A stretch of 64,000 nucleotides of DNA from Pedobacter nyackensis (GTDB taxonomy: Bacteria; Bacteroidota; Bacteroidia; Sphingobacteriales; Sphingobacteriaceae). Shown in pieces: positions 18,933 through 27,282 of the stretch (the stretch's first letter is position 1; every line of letters begins with the position of its first letter). The translations under genes were made by a program, and so were the position numbers. The stretch is taken from assembly GCF_900176505.1 (NCBI RefSeq), contig NZ_FWYB01000003.1, positions 186,001 through 250,000 of the forward strand, read 5' to 3'. The notes under the pieces were generated by a model. That model ran no database searches. It was not told the DNA's origin and saw only the letters and a list, made by a program, of their open reading frames with translations.

Positions 18933-20723
18933 TTACCAGCCGAAATTTTGTTTTAAGTTAGGGTTTAAAGTCACATGTTGTTGAGGAATAGGGCGGTAGT
19001 AGTATTTTGGTTCCTCGAATTTACGGATGATATTCTCTGTAACAATGTTACCTCCACTGGTTCCGTTTTTCAAATATACTGTTGCGTCGGTATCAAATGC
19101 GCCAGTACGGTAATATATGAGCTTTACTCCAAGAGCGTTTTTCTCTTTCTGATCTTCGGCTGGAATAGTTTGAGATCTATCAATGAGGATAATATCTTCA
19201 ATAGCGTCACCAGTAAGGTCATATTTCCCTAATCCGGCAAAGTACATGCCTTCCGGACTCTTAGTTAGTAATCTACCTGCTTTCCAGCGCATCAGATCAT
19301 CGTATCTCATATTTTCAAAAGCATACTCTACTCGTCGCTCTCTTCTGATTTCCAGAATCACACCAATACTTCCACTCACATCAGGAAATTGCTGTACTAA
19401 TATCGGATCTGGATTTCCGTTTGCTGCAGCGAGATTAAGATCCGGCAAGCCAGCTCTTTTTCGTAATAGATTCACCGATTTGTCAAGATCCGATTGGGTT
19501 AGGGTACCCAGTTCTGCCAGGGCTTCAGCATAATTTAGCAATATTTCAGCATAGCGGTACACCGGAAAATCCACTCCGTTTAAGATAGCATTGTCTGTGC
19601 TGTTCACAAACCCTTTTAATTGATGATAGCCCGTAAATTTTTTATTTAAGCTTTGAACATAAGGGGTAGCATTGGGTACCCTGATCCATCCTGGATATAC
19701 GATAGTTTGTGATAAACGTGGATCACGGTTTTTGAATTCCTCTACAAAGCTCATCTGTGCATAGTTTGGTAGACTAGTAAAACGGCTTCCATCCTTCATC
19801 AGATAGGTTTGCAGAAGATCTTTTGCCGGTGCCTGTTCGTAGTCTCCAAATAAATAACCGTTTAAGTTCTGGCCTTTGCCTTTACTCTGGTCAAATATAT
19901 TCACCAGGATAACTTCTTTATTGCTAGTTAGATCCTGACTGGAGAACAGGGCTGCATAATCCTGCTCAGGTTTTCCTGTGTTGTAAATGGTAAATTTATT
20001 AGAAGCGATAATCTCTCCTGAGATTTTTGCTGCAGTTTGCAAAAAAGTATTTGCAGAGCTGGCTAAGTTTAGTTCATTATGGTATTTACGGAATGTGCCT
20101 TCGTAAAGCGCTGCACGAACGTAAGAAGCTGCTACTGCCCATTTGCCTGGGGTTCCTACTGGAACTGCTTCTTTAACATTTTTATAGGCAAAATCTAAAT
20201 CGGCCATAATACTGTCCGCAATTAACGCTCTTGGATCACGTCCTTTGTACAGATCTTTATCTCCTGGATTAAGTGTGCCTGAATACCATGGTATATCAGA
20301 GAAACGCTTCATTTTATCCAGATAGAATTCAGCACGGTAATATCTCGCAAGTCCGGCATAGTGGTTCTTTACGATTTCAGTAACCTGTGCCTTTCTATAG
20401 TTTTCTAAAAACCAGTTGATGTTGCGCAATCTTGTCCAGGTCCAGCCTGTGGTAAGGTTCTGTGCGCTTACATTTCCGCCCATGATATTTTTTACCTCAA
20501 CTGCAGCAGTGGTGGCTACGTTGTCGCTACTTTGATCGTTAAGGTAACTGCTCTGGTCAGGTTGTGACAATAATCCGTTAACATACAGCGAAAGGTCACT
20601 TTCATTGTTTAAGAAAATCTCTGGTGCGATGGCGTCTTGGGGAAAACGGTCCAGCCCCCCCTTCTTACAGGCCGAAAACGTGCTCAGCGCTGCTATTAAT
20701 ATAATATATAATTGCTTTTTCAT
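18933..20723 (-). CDS. SusD/RagB family outer-membrane lipoprotein
   Basis: The surface lipoprotein partner of the TonB-dependent transporter encoded upstream, forming a lid that captures substrate. The signal MKKQLYIILIAALSTFSAC has a lipobox FSAC (Cys at 19). The helical TPR-like core shows LARYYRAEFYLDKMKRFSDIPWY, and the C-terminal region has VYRYAEILLNYAEALAELG and LEIRRERRVEYAFENMRYDDLMRWKAG, recurrent SusD blocks. Length (596) is normal. It starts 31 bases after susC. The substrate class is not evident; the following gene argues for a phosphorylated compound. Confidence 0.95.
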   Translation of the reverse strand: MKKQLYIILIAALSTFSACKKGGLDRFPQDAIAPEIFLNNESDLSLYVNGLLSQPDQSSYLNDQSSDNVATTAAVEVKNIMGGNVSAQNLTTGWTWTRLRNINWFLENYRKAQVTEIVKNHYAGLARYYRAEFYLDKMKRFSDIPWYSGTLNPGDKDLYKGRDPRALIADSIMADLDFAYKNVKEAVPVGTPGKWAVAASYVRAALYEGTFRKYHNELNLASSANTFLQTAAKISGEIIASNKFTIYNTGKPEQDYAALFSSQDLTSNKEVILVNIFDQSKGKGQNLNGYLFGDYEQAPAKDLLQTYLMKDGSRFTSLPNYAQMSFVEEFKNRDPRLSQTIVYPGWIRVPNATPYVQSLNKKFTGYHQLKGFVNSTDNAILNGVDFPVYRYAEILLNYAEALAELGTLTQSDLDKSVNLLRKRAGLPDLNLAAANGNPDPILVQQFPDVSGSIGVILEIRRERRVEYAFENMRYDDLMRWKAGRLLTKSPEGMYFAGLGKYDLTGDAIEDIILIDRSQTIPAEDQKEKNALGVKLIYYRTGAFDTDATVYLKNGTSGGNIVTENIIRKFEEPKYYYRPIPQQHVTLNPNLKQNFGW

Positions 20724-20754
20724 TTGACTATCGAATTGAATGTTTGAATCTTTT

Positions 20755-23700
20755 TTAGAAGTCGAGGTTTATACCAAATGCATATCTGCGCTGGAAAGGG
20801 TATGCCCATGCGCTTGGTCCCTGGTTAACTGCTTCAGGATCAATGAATTTTTTGATTGATGAAAACTCGTATAGATTCTCTCCTGTTGCGAACAAACGCA
20901 GACGGTTTACATTAATTTTTTTGGTCCACTTTGTTGGGAAAGTATAACCTATTGAAACGTTTTTGATTCTCAGGTAAGCACCATTTAAAAGGTATTTCGT
21001 TTGGGGAATATCAAGTCCGGATCCATAATTTGCATCGGCAAGCCAGGATTGTAGCACAGGATATTGGGAATTAACGTTCGCATCGGCAAGACCTGCAGCT
21101 ATATAGGAAGCTGAATGTTTTGCTCTTTGCTGCGGAGAATCTGCTGCACCACGATAAAAGTCAAGATTCCAAGGGTATACGTTTGCATAAGGCTGCTGAT
21201 AAGGTCCCCAGAAAAGGTAGTGATGAGGATAGAAATCTCTTTTCAATACTCCTTGAAGAAAGACAGAAAGATCAAATCCTTTCCAGTCCATGTTCAGGTT
21301 GGCACCAATTGAATAGTGATCAGCACTGTTTCCGATGATCTTCAAGTCTTTTGGGTCCTTTGCGGATAAGCCTTTTTCGATTTTTCCATCTCCGTTAAGA
21401 TCTTTGTATTTAGGCCAGCCTTCAATAATAGAAAGCGCTCCCCATGGAATAATAGCGGATTCGTCTAAAGCGGCAATTTCTTGCTTGTTACGGAAAACAC
21501 CATCATTTTCTAGGCCCCAGATATCGCCAATAGTTTGATTAACACGGTAGTCTGAAAATAATTCCTGCGGATTTGCGAATTTGGTGATTTTAGTTTTTGA
21601 ATCGGCAAGGAAGATTTTTGCATCAAAGTTAAAAGGTTTCGATCCCAACTCAAATGAGTTCTTGTAGGTTACTGATAACTCCCAGCCTTTGGTACGAAGA
21701 TCTGCAGCGTTTTGGCGAGGTTCAGGGGTGCCCAATACGGCCGGCTCGGATTTTCCTTTTGTTAGCATCCCCGTTGTATTGCGGATATAATAATCGAAAG
21801 TTAGAGAAAGGTGGTCATTCATAAGACCAATATCCGTACCCATATTTAATGTAGATACCCTTTCCCATGTATAGGTATTCGGGTCTACAAATAAATTTGG
21901 CGCACCTTGAATTATTTGATTCTGTCCATTTCCACCAATCAGGTAGCCGGAGCCGCCTGGTTTCAGTAATTGGATATAATCAAAGTTACCAACGTTCTGA
22001 TTCCCCAGATCACCATACGAAGTACGCAATTTAAAGGTAGATACGGCTGGCGCAAGTGGTTTAAAGAACTCCTCAGCACTTGCTATCCAGGCTGCAGATG
22101 CAGATGGAAATAATCCCAGGCGTCTTTGTACTGGGAATCGGGATGACCCATCATATCTTGCGGTCGCTTCTAAGATGTATCTTTCTTTAAGCGTATAGTT
22201 TAATCTGGAGAAAACGCTGTTCGTAGCATAGGCTGAATAACCACCCCCCACTGAAGCAGTACCACTGGTTAGATAGATATAAGGAACCGATGAAGATATC
22301 AAATCACTCTTAGAGGCATTGATTGAGGAATAATTATAATCTTCACTATTGAATCCAACCATGGCACTCATGAAGTGATCGCCAATTGTTTTTTTATAGG
22401 TGGTATATAAGTTAAAAGCGTTATAATACAGAGAAGAATTGTTTTCCGTTACCGATCCTGTTCCACCTTCTTCTCGGATATCATTAGGGCCAAAACCAAT
22501 TTTGAATTTTTTACTATCACTATGGAACTTCCATAGTTCGCGTTTAAAGGAGGCATCACCAGTTACCTGCAAATCGCCATTTAAAAATGAGGCTGTTGCA
22601 CTTGTAATATTTTGGAAACCAAACATACTAGAACGATTTTCTCCACCATCCACTAACCTGGCAGCTAGTCTTCCCGCGTCGCTATTGGCCCAACTACCAT
22701 CAGGGTTTTTAGCCACACTTGTTGGCCTCAGATAGTACAGGTCGGTTATACTTGCGTTTGGAACGGCACGTTTGGTCTGATATATATTGAGGTTATTGTC
22801 AATCTTTAACCAGGAAAGAGGAGAAAAGCCTACTTTCGATCTCAGACCATAACGGTCCCAATAGTCGGCAGTAAGTTTATTCAAACCATTATCTTTGGCA
22901 TAATCAGCAGAAAGGTAATAAGTAAGAGGCTTTTCGTTCATCAAAGCCCCTCCCGAAAAGGTAAGTGTATGGCTTTTGGATACGCTGGCATTGTTAAAGA
23001 AGTAGCTATACCAATCGTTGGCCCCCATGTATTCCCACCTTGTAGGGTCAGCTGGATTCAAACGTGTATCAGGTATTGAAGGGTTATCAGATCTTTCTTT
23101 TGCCCAACGGTAATATTCATCAGAATAGTTCACGTAGTCCCATGGCGTGTTATCGGTAGAGATCTCCAATATTCGGGAAAAGATATAAGGATCTGTTACC
23201 GGTTTAGGGAGTAAGGTTGGCTTTGCGCTTGAATAAAAGCTATTATAGCTGATTACATTGTTACCGGCTACACCTTGTTTTGTGGTTATTAATATGACTC
23301 CAAATGCTGCTCTGGCACCGTAAATGGCCGAAGATGCTGCATCCCTCAATACTGTAATAGAGGTAATGTCGGAAGGTGTCAAACGAAGCATATCATCGTT
23401 ACTCGTGGCTGGAATACCGTCGATAACAATAAGCGGAGCGCCACCGTTAATAGATGTAAAGCCCCGGATATTGATATTGGGTACGCTTCCCGGAGCGCCG
23501 CCTGCATAGGTGATGTTTAGGCCAGGACTAATGCCCTGTAAGGCCTGCATCACGTTGGCTACCGGTCTTGATTCAAGTGCTTTGCCGGAGATCTGGTCAA
23601 TGGCACCTGCAACGTTGATTTTTTTCTTGGTACCAAAGCCGACTACCATTACTTCGTCCAGGTTGGCATAGTCTGTATCTAGCTGAACATTGATGGTATT

Positions 23701-23964
23701 CCTGCCTGCTACAGCAATTTCCTGCTGCTTGTATCCTATATAGGAGAAAATCAGGATAGCGTTGTTGTTGACGTTATTGAGTGCATAAGTTCCGCTGCCA
23801 TTGGTAGCGATGTGCAGGCCAGTCCCTTTCACGCTGATGTTAACTGCAGGAATTGTTTCCTTAGTCTTTGCGTCGGAGACTACGCCCTTGACGGTGATAC
23901 TCTGCGCAAAACCGCTAGCGGAGATGAGCAGGAGATAGAACATCCAGAGTAGTTTTCTTTTCAT
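20755..23964 (-). CDS. SusC/RagA family TonB-linked outer-membrane transporter
   Basis: A 1069-residue TonB-dependent barrel that imports the ligand captured by SusD. Order: signal peptide MKRKLLWMFYLLLISASGFAQ; a carboxypeptidase-D regulatory-like domain (about 22-95, TVKGVVSDAKTKETIPAVNI); a TonB box-like region with EVMVVGFGTKKK; a plug with SPGLNITYAGGAPGSVPNINIRG and SIYGARAAFGVILITTK; then a 22-strand barrel ending RRYAFGINLDF. No N-terminal signalling (STN) domain is present, so control by an ECF sigma/anti-sigma pair is unlikely. A TetR gene lies divergently instead. It is first in an operon with susD and the phosphoesterase. Confidence 0.96.
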   Translation of the reverse strand: MKRKLLWMFYLLLISASGFAQSITVKGVVSDAKTKETIPAVNISVKGTGLHIATNGSGTYALNNVNNNAILIFSYIGYKQQEIAVAGRNTINVQLDTDYANLDEVMVVGFGTKKKINVAGAIDQISGKALESRPVANVMQALQGISPGLNITYAGGAPGSVPNINIRGFTSINGGAPLIVIDGIPATSNDDMLRLTPSDITSITVLRDAASSAIYGARAAFGVILITTKQGVAGNNVISYNSFYSSAKPTLLPKPVTDPYIFSRILEISTDNTPWDYVNYSDEYYRWAKERSDNPSIPDTRLNPADPTRWEYMGANDWYSYFFNNASVSKSHTLTFSGGALMNEKPLTYYLSADYAKDNGLNKLTADYWDRYGLRSKVGFSPLSWLKIDNNLNIYQTKRAVPNASITDLYYLRPTSVAKNPDGSWANSDAGRLAARLVDGGENRSSMFGFQNITSATASFLNGDLQVTGDASFKRELWKFHSDSKKFKIGFGPNDIREEGGTGSVTENNSSLYYNAFNLYTTYKKTIGDHFMSAMVGFNSEDYNYSSINASKSDLISSSVPYIYLTSGTASVGGGYSAYATNSVFSRLNYTLKERYILEATARYDGSSRFPVQRRLGLFPSASAAWIASAEEFFKPLAPAVSTFKLRTSYGDLGNQNVGNFDYIQLLKPGGSGYLIGGNGQNQIIQGAPNLFVDPNTYTWERVSTLNMGTDIGLMNDHLSLTFDYYIRNTTGMLTKGKSEPAVLGTPEPRQNAADLRTKGWELSVTYKNSFELGSKPFNFDAKIFLADSKTKITKFANPQELFSDYRVNQTIGDIWGLENDGVFRNKQEIAALDESAIIPWGALSIIEGWPKYKDLNGDGKIEKGLSAKDPKDLKIIGNSADHYSIGANLNMDWKGFDLSVFLQGVLKRDFYPHHYLFWGPYQQPYANVYPWNLDFYRGAADSPQQRAKHSASYIAAGLADANVNSQYPVLQSWLADANYGSGLDIPQTKYLLNGAYLRIKNVSIGYTFPTKWTKKINVNRLRLFATGENLYEFSSIKKFIDPEAVNQGPSAWAYPFQRRYAFGINLDF

Positions 23965-24021
23965 TTTGATTAAAAATTAGTTTTGTTTGATTTGGTTACA
24001 GGTTGTTTAGTTAAGTACTAA

Positions 24022-24051
24022 ATTAAAATATTAATTGAATGTTCATTCAAT
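24022..24051. promoter_or_regulatory. Operator copy 1 upstream of susC
   Basis: A 30-base sequence repeated exactly at 24263-24292. Its core ATTGAATGTTCATTCAAT (24034-24051) is a palindrome with 8-base arms around TT, a shape typical for a TetR dimer. It lies 58 bases before the susC start. It is very likely the site of the divergently encoded TetR protein (inference). Confidence 0.7.
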
Positions 24052-24079
24052 CTATTGAAAATAAATTTGCAAAATTTTT

Positions 24080-24168
24080 CCGAGTCTTATTAACTCGCCT
24101 GAACTTTCAAAAGCCCCACTTGCAGAATTTAGATAGTAAATAGCACGTGTAGAGTAGTTTTTTCCCAT
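24080..24168 (-). pseudogene. Possible decayed start of a second susC copy
   Basis: On the minus strand, ATGGGAAAAAACTACTCT (from 24168) and the ~45 bases after it resemble the first ~65 bases of susC (ATGAAAAGAAAACTACTCT ...). They share CTAT and GGTTTTG/GGCTTTTG-like blocks, with a one-base deletion that breaks the frame. The 25 bases before the ATG (caaacaaact...atcaaa) also resemble the susC leader, and operator copy 2 lies upstream as copy 1 does for susC. It looks like a degraded duplication of the susC promoter, leader and signal-peptide region. Similarity is moderate and judged by eye. Confidence 0.4.
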
Positions 24169-24262
24169 TTTGATTGATAGTTTGTTTGTGTGATTTGTAT
24201 TGCTATAATTTTTTCAGCGCCGCTAAATTCGGCATGTCTTATTAAGGTGAGGTTAAGAACTG

Positions 24263-24296
24263 ATTAAAATATTAATTGAATGTTCATTCAATTAAT
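24263..24296. promoter_or_regulatory. Operator copy 2 upstream of tetR
   Basis: The second copy of the exact 30-base repeat. Here the palindrome is extended to 12-base perfect arms around TT (24271-24296). It lies 63-96 bases before the tetR start, so it fits autoregulation. Together with copy 1 it brackets the possible susC remnant. Confidence 0.7.
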
Positions 24297-24358
24297 TGGA
24301 AAAATATTTTATGAAATCTATCTGATTTTTATTAGTTTGCGACCAAATTAACAGCACG

Positions 24359-25003
24359 ATGGGACGCAAAAGTCTAAAGGAAACGAGACGCCAGGAGATC
24401 ATTCAGGTATTTTATAAAGTAGCAAAGAAAGAGGGATATGAGAATACATCTATAGCCAAAATCGCTAAGGTGATGGATATCAATCCCAGCTTGATTATTC
24501 ATTATTTTGAGACAAAAGAAGATCTAACCTATGGTTTGATTGACTATATACTGGAACGATATCTTTCGATTTATACGAATAAGCATAAGGGAGAGGCAAC
24601 TATTGAGGATCTGCAACGCACAATTGAAATGCTTTTCTCTAAGAAATGGAATCTTCTTTTTGACGATGGGCTGTTCTATACCTTTTATGCGCTTGCTTTT
24701 AGAGAGAAAAAGATCAAGTTAAAATATAGGCTTATACTTGATGCACTTAGAAAAGGACTCGCGGTTATGATAGAGCAATGTAATGCGCGGTCTCTGACCA
24801 GCATTGATAATCCTCAGGTTGCTGCTGACTTTATTTTTGTACTTGTTGATGGTGCTTATTTCTATCTTTCTATGCAAAGTGATGGTAAAGCATACTTAGA
24901 GCGGCTGGAATATTATAAGCAAAAAGCATATGAAGTATTGTCTATCCCTCCTTTAGGACGTTTTACGGATCCGCTTGTTGAACTGCCTGCTGAGCGCATA
25001 TAA
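24359..25003 (+). CDS. TetR family transcriptional regulator
   Basis: A 214-residue DNA-binding regulator. The N-terminal helix-turn-helix is clear: RRQEIIQVFYKVAKKEGYENTSIAKIAKVMDINPSLIIHYFETKEDLTYGLIDYIL (residues 10-65). The C-terminal region is helical and variable, as expected for a ligand pocket. It is divergent from the susCD-phosphoesterase operon, and the shared 394-base spacer has two identical palindromes, so it probably represses both itself and susC. The ligand is unknown. Its 3' end overlaps the opposite 85-residue gene by 51 bases. Confidence 0.92.
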   Translation: MGRKSLKETRRQEIIQVFYKVAKKEGYENTSIAKIAKVMDINPSLIIHYFETKEDLTYGLIDYILERYLSIYTNKHKGEATIEDLQRTIEMLFSKKWNLLFDDGLFYTFYALAFREKKIKLKYRLILDALRKGLAVMIEQCNARSLTSIDNPQVAADFIFVLVDGAYFYLSMQSDGKAYLERLEYYKQKAYEVLSIPPLGRFTDPLVELPAERI

Positions 25004-25210
25004 ACCGATAGACATCCAAAGTACGTTTGCTGTAGCATTAGGTAGGTCATACGCATAAAATGCGCTTAGTGCTAAACACAACCCTCCCAAAATGTTGAGG
25101 ATCTGGAATGAAAGGGAATCTGGCCTGATGGTTTTCAGGCTCAGTAAGAGGTATCCAAGTGTGCAGAACAGCACTCCCGCCCATCCTATAAGGTTCATCG
25201 CTAGTTTCAT
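24953..25210 (-). CDS. Small membrane protein, CBU_0592-like
   Basis: An 85-residue protein with three hydrophobic segments (NLIGWAGVLFCTLGYLLLSL, FQILNILGGLCLALSAFY, and NVLWMSIGLYAL). The spacing of Gly-Trp-Ala-Gly, LGYLLLS and LGGLCLALSAFYAYDLPNATANVLWMSIG resembles the small CBU_0592 membrane family. The function is unknown. Its last 51 bases run antisense to the end of tetR. No promoter was identified. The 234 bases after its start, up to the next plus-strand gene, show nothing recognisable. Confidence 0.7.
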   Translation of the reverse strand: MKLAMNLIGWAGVLFCTLGYLLLSLKTIRPDSLSFQILNILGGLCLALSAFYAYDLPNATANVLWMSIGLYALSRQFNKRIRKTS

Positions 25211-25444
25211 CTGTCCAAATATAACTTTTTATGCTTTAGGTCCTATAATGAAGGTAAGATTTGCAGCCGGCGATTGGGTTATTCTATTTACGCAATAGAT
25301 TCCAGGTAATATCAGCAGCGGAAAGCAATTTATATAGGTAAAAGAAAAGGAATGAAGTCATTTTTAAATTATTTAAAACAATATGGCTGTTATTTTGATT
25401 TTTATAGAAATCAGAAATTAATCGTTCATTTATTTAAATGTATC

Positions 25445-25918
25445 ATGAAAAACGTAACCTTTTATTTGTCAATCTTAACTCTGCCTTTATTGTTCAGCTG
25501 TAATCAAGTCGAAAAAAAGAATAAGAAAGTTATTGATAGCTTGAGTAAGGTAGTTAGTAAAGAATGTTTTACCGCAATAGATGAAAAGGATACGGCTCAT
25601 TTAAGCATTAATAACCTGGCTAGTGGTAATGTAAATGGGAATCTGCTGATCAAATACATTGATAAAGGAAAAAATGAGGGGACGATTGAAGGTGCTTACA
25701 AAGGAGATACGCTATTCGTTGATTTTACCTTTAAAATTGGAACAGTTAACAAAACCATTTATAAAAATCCATTGGCTTTCTTAAAGAAAGACGGTAAGCT
25801 GATCCTTGGGGTTGGTAGGATCGAAACAAGTGTAGGCAGATCATATTTTGTAAAAGGAATGCCAATTCGTTTTGATAAAGGAAGATTTAATTTTTTACCG
25901 ACCGATTGTAAGGACTAA
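25445..25918 (+). CDS. Hypothetical lipoprotein
   Basis: The start is placed at the methionine giving a clear lipoprotein signal, MKNVTFYLSILTLPLLFSC (lipobox LFSC); an upstream ATG at 25352 would add 31 residues without a signal. The 157-residue product is Lys-rich and contains LASGNVNGNLLIKYIDKGKNEGTIEGAYKGDTLFVDFTFK, a beta-rich stretch seen in small Bacteroidota lipoproteins of unknown function. It stands alone between a minus-strand gene and the patatin gene. A terminator follows 130 bases later. Confidence 0.75.
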   Translation: MKNVTFYLSILTLPLLFSCNQVEKKNKKVIDSLSKVVSKECFTAIDEKDTAHLSINNLASGNVNGNLLIKYIDKGKNEGTIEGAYKGDTLFVDFTFKIGTVNKTIYKNPLAFLKKDGKLILGVGRIETSVGRSYFVKGMPIRFDKGRFNFLPTDCKD

Positions 25919-26048
25919 ATCGATAATATAGCTTGTCGTTTCTGTATCGTTCAGGTCGTAAGCAGGAAAACACTGTAAAAAATCCTAAAAAATCAGAACG
26001 TTTTTCGATCAAGCACTATCTTCCAAATAGTATTGCAGTTTAAAACAA

Positions 26049-26086
26049 AGAAAGTCATCAGTAACAATTGCTGCTGACTTTTTTTG
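26049..26086 (+). terminator. Terminator upstream of the patatin gene
   Basis: AAAGTCATCAG / CTGCTGACTTT stem (10 pairs with a bulge) followed by TTTTTTT. It ends the lipoprotein transcript and isolates the patatin gene. The spacer 25919-26048 holds nothing else recognisable. Confidence 0.75.
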
Positions 26087-26117
26087 TTTTATATTTACCT
26101 GCAACGCTAGTTATGTT

Positions 26118-27188
26118 ATGAAGAAGATCCTTTCTATAGATGGTGGGGGAATAAGAGGTATTATTCCAGGAATGATTCTGGTGGCGCTTGAAGAAAAGCT
26201 AAAACGGGAAAGTAAAAATCCTAACGCAGCCATTGTAGATTATTTTGATTTTTTTGCTGGTACCAGTACCGGAGGGATATTGATTTGCTTGATGTTATGC
26301 CCTTCAGAGGAAGACCCGACACGACCACGCTTTTCTGCAAGAGAAGCACTGGATCTGTATCTGAAACATGGAAATGATATCTTCAAAATGAGCTTCTTTA
26401 AGCGGATTCGGGCAAAACTAGGGCTTGCCGGAGAACGTTACAATAGCGCAATTTTTGAAGGTGTATTGAAAAACTATTTTGGTGAGTTGAAACTCAGCCA
26501 GCTCATAAAACCATGCATCATCAGTGCCTATAATATTGAACTGAGGAAAACACACTTTTTCAGACAGCAAAATGCCATCACCAGAGGCGATAGCCGCGAC
26601 TTTTATTTAAAGGATGTTTGCCGTGCTACATCTGCTGCTCCAACTTATTTCAGTGTAGCAGAGATCCACTCACTGGCCAATGTGCGTTATCCACTGCTGG
26701 ATGGAGGAGTATTCGCTACAAATCCTGCTTTAAGTGGATTAATCGAAGTTACAAAAGCATATAACCAAACCAGGATCAATGACATCTTTTTAGTCTCCCT
26801 GGGAACCGGCCGCTCCAAAAGGTCGTACGACTACGATTACTTCAAAAAGAGTAGTGCGATGGCCGTTGTACCTGCAATATTGGATATCATGATGAGCGGT
26901 GTGGCAGAGACCAGTGATTTCTTTCTTCGTCAGCTGTTTCATTCAGCCGGCAGATCTGAAAACTACATTCGGATTGAACCTAATAGTTTAGAAAGCATTA
27001 AGGAAGGATTGGATGCTGCGAGTCCTTCGAATATGGAAAAACTGGTGGCACTTGCCGACAGGACCATCAGTGAAAACGACGCCATGATTACCCAGCTCGC
27101 CCGTATACTTATTGAGGAACAAAAACAGGCTGTAAATAAAAAACCATGGGATTTTTTAAAAGCAGTTAGATCATTGGGCTCGTTATAA
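26118..27188 (+). CDS. Patatin-like phospholipase
   Basis: A 356-residue cytosolic acyl hydrolase. The oxyanion loop is SIDGGGIRGIIPG (residues 6-18). The nucleophile elbow is GTSTGG (Ser at about 50), and the catalytic Asp is in LLDGGVFATNPA (about 194). These are the three landmarks of the patatin Ser-Asp dyad family. Members cleave acyl chains from phospholipids. Some serve as effectors in CBASS defence, but no cyclic-nucleotide synthase lies nearby, so a defence role is not supported. No signal peptide is seen. The hybrid kinase gene starts 94 bases later. Confidence 0.9.
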   Translation: MKKILSIDGGGIRGIIPGMILVALEEKLKRESKNPNAAIVDYFDFFAGTSTGGILICLMLCPSEEDPTRPRFSAREALDLYLKHGNDIFKMSFFKRIRAKLGLAGERYNSAIFEGVLKNYFGELKLSQLIKPCIISAYNIELRKTHFFRQQNAITRGDSRDFYLKDVCRATSAAPTYFSVAEIHSLANVRYPLLDGGVFATNPALSGLIEVTKAYNQTRINDIFLVSLGTGRSKRSYDYDYFKKSSAMAVVPAILDIMMSGVAETSDFFLRQLFHSAGRSENYIRIEPNSLESIKEGLDAASPSNMEKLVALADRTISENDAMITQLARILIEEQKQAVNKKPWDFLKAVRSLGSL

Positions 27189-27282
27189 CCCGTTAATCAG
27201 TAATTCATTTTTAGCATACTTTTTGTTTTTATAAGCAAGGAGGCATTAAAACCCGGTTATTGCCGTTTTATAAATAGCAACA

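Noticed and set aside
26118..27188. Patatin gene as a CBASS or retron-type defence effector
   Set aside because: No cyclic-nucleotide synthase, Cap2/Cap3-like gene or other defence gene lies within several kb on either side; the neighbours are a lipoprotein and a two-component kinase.
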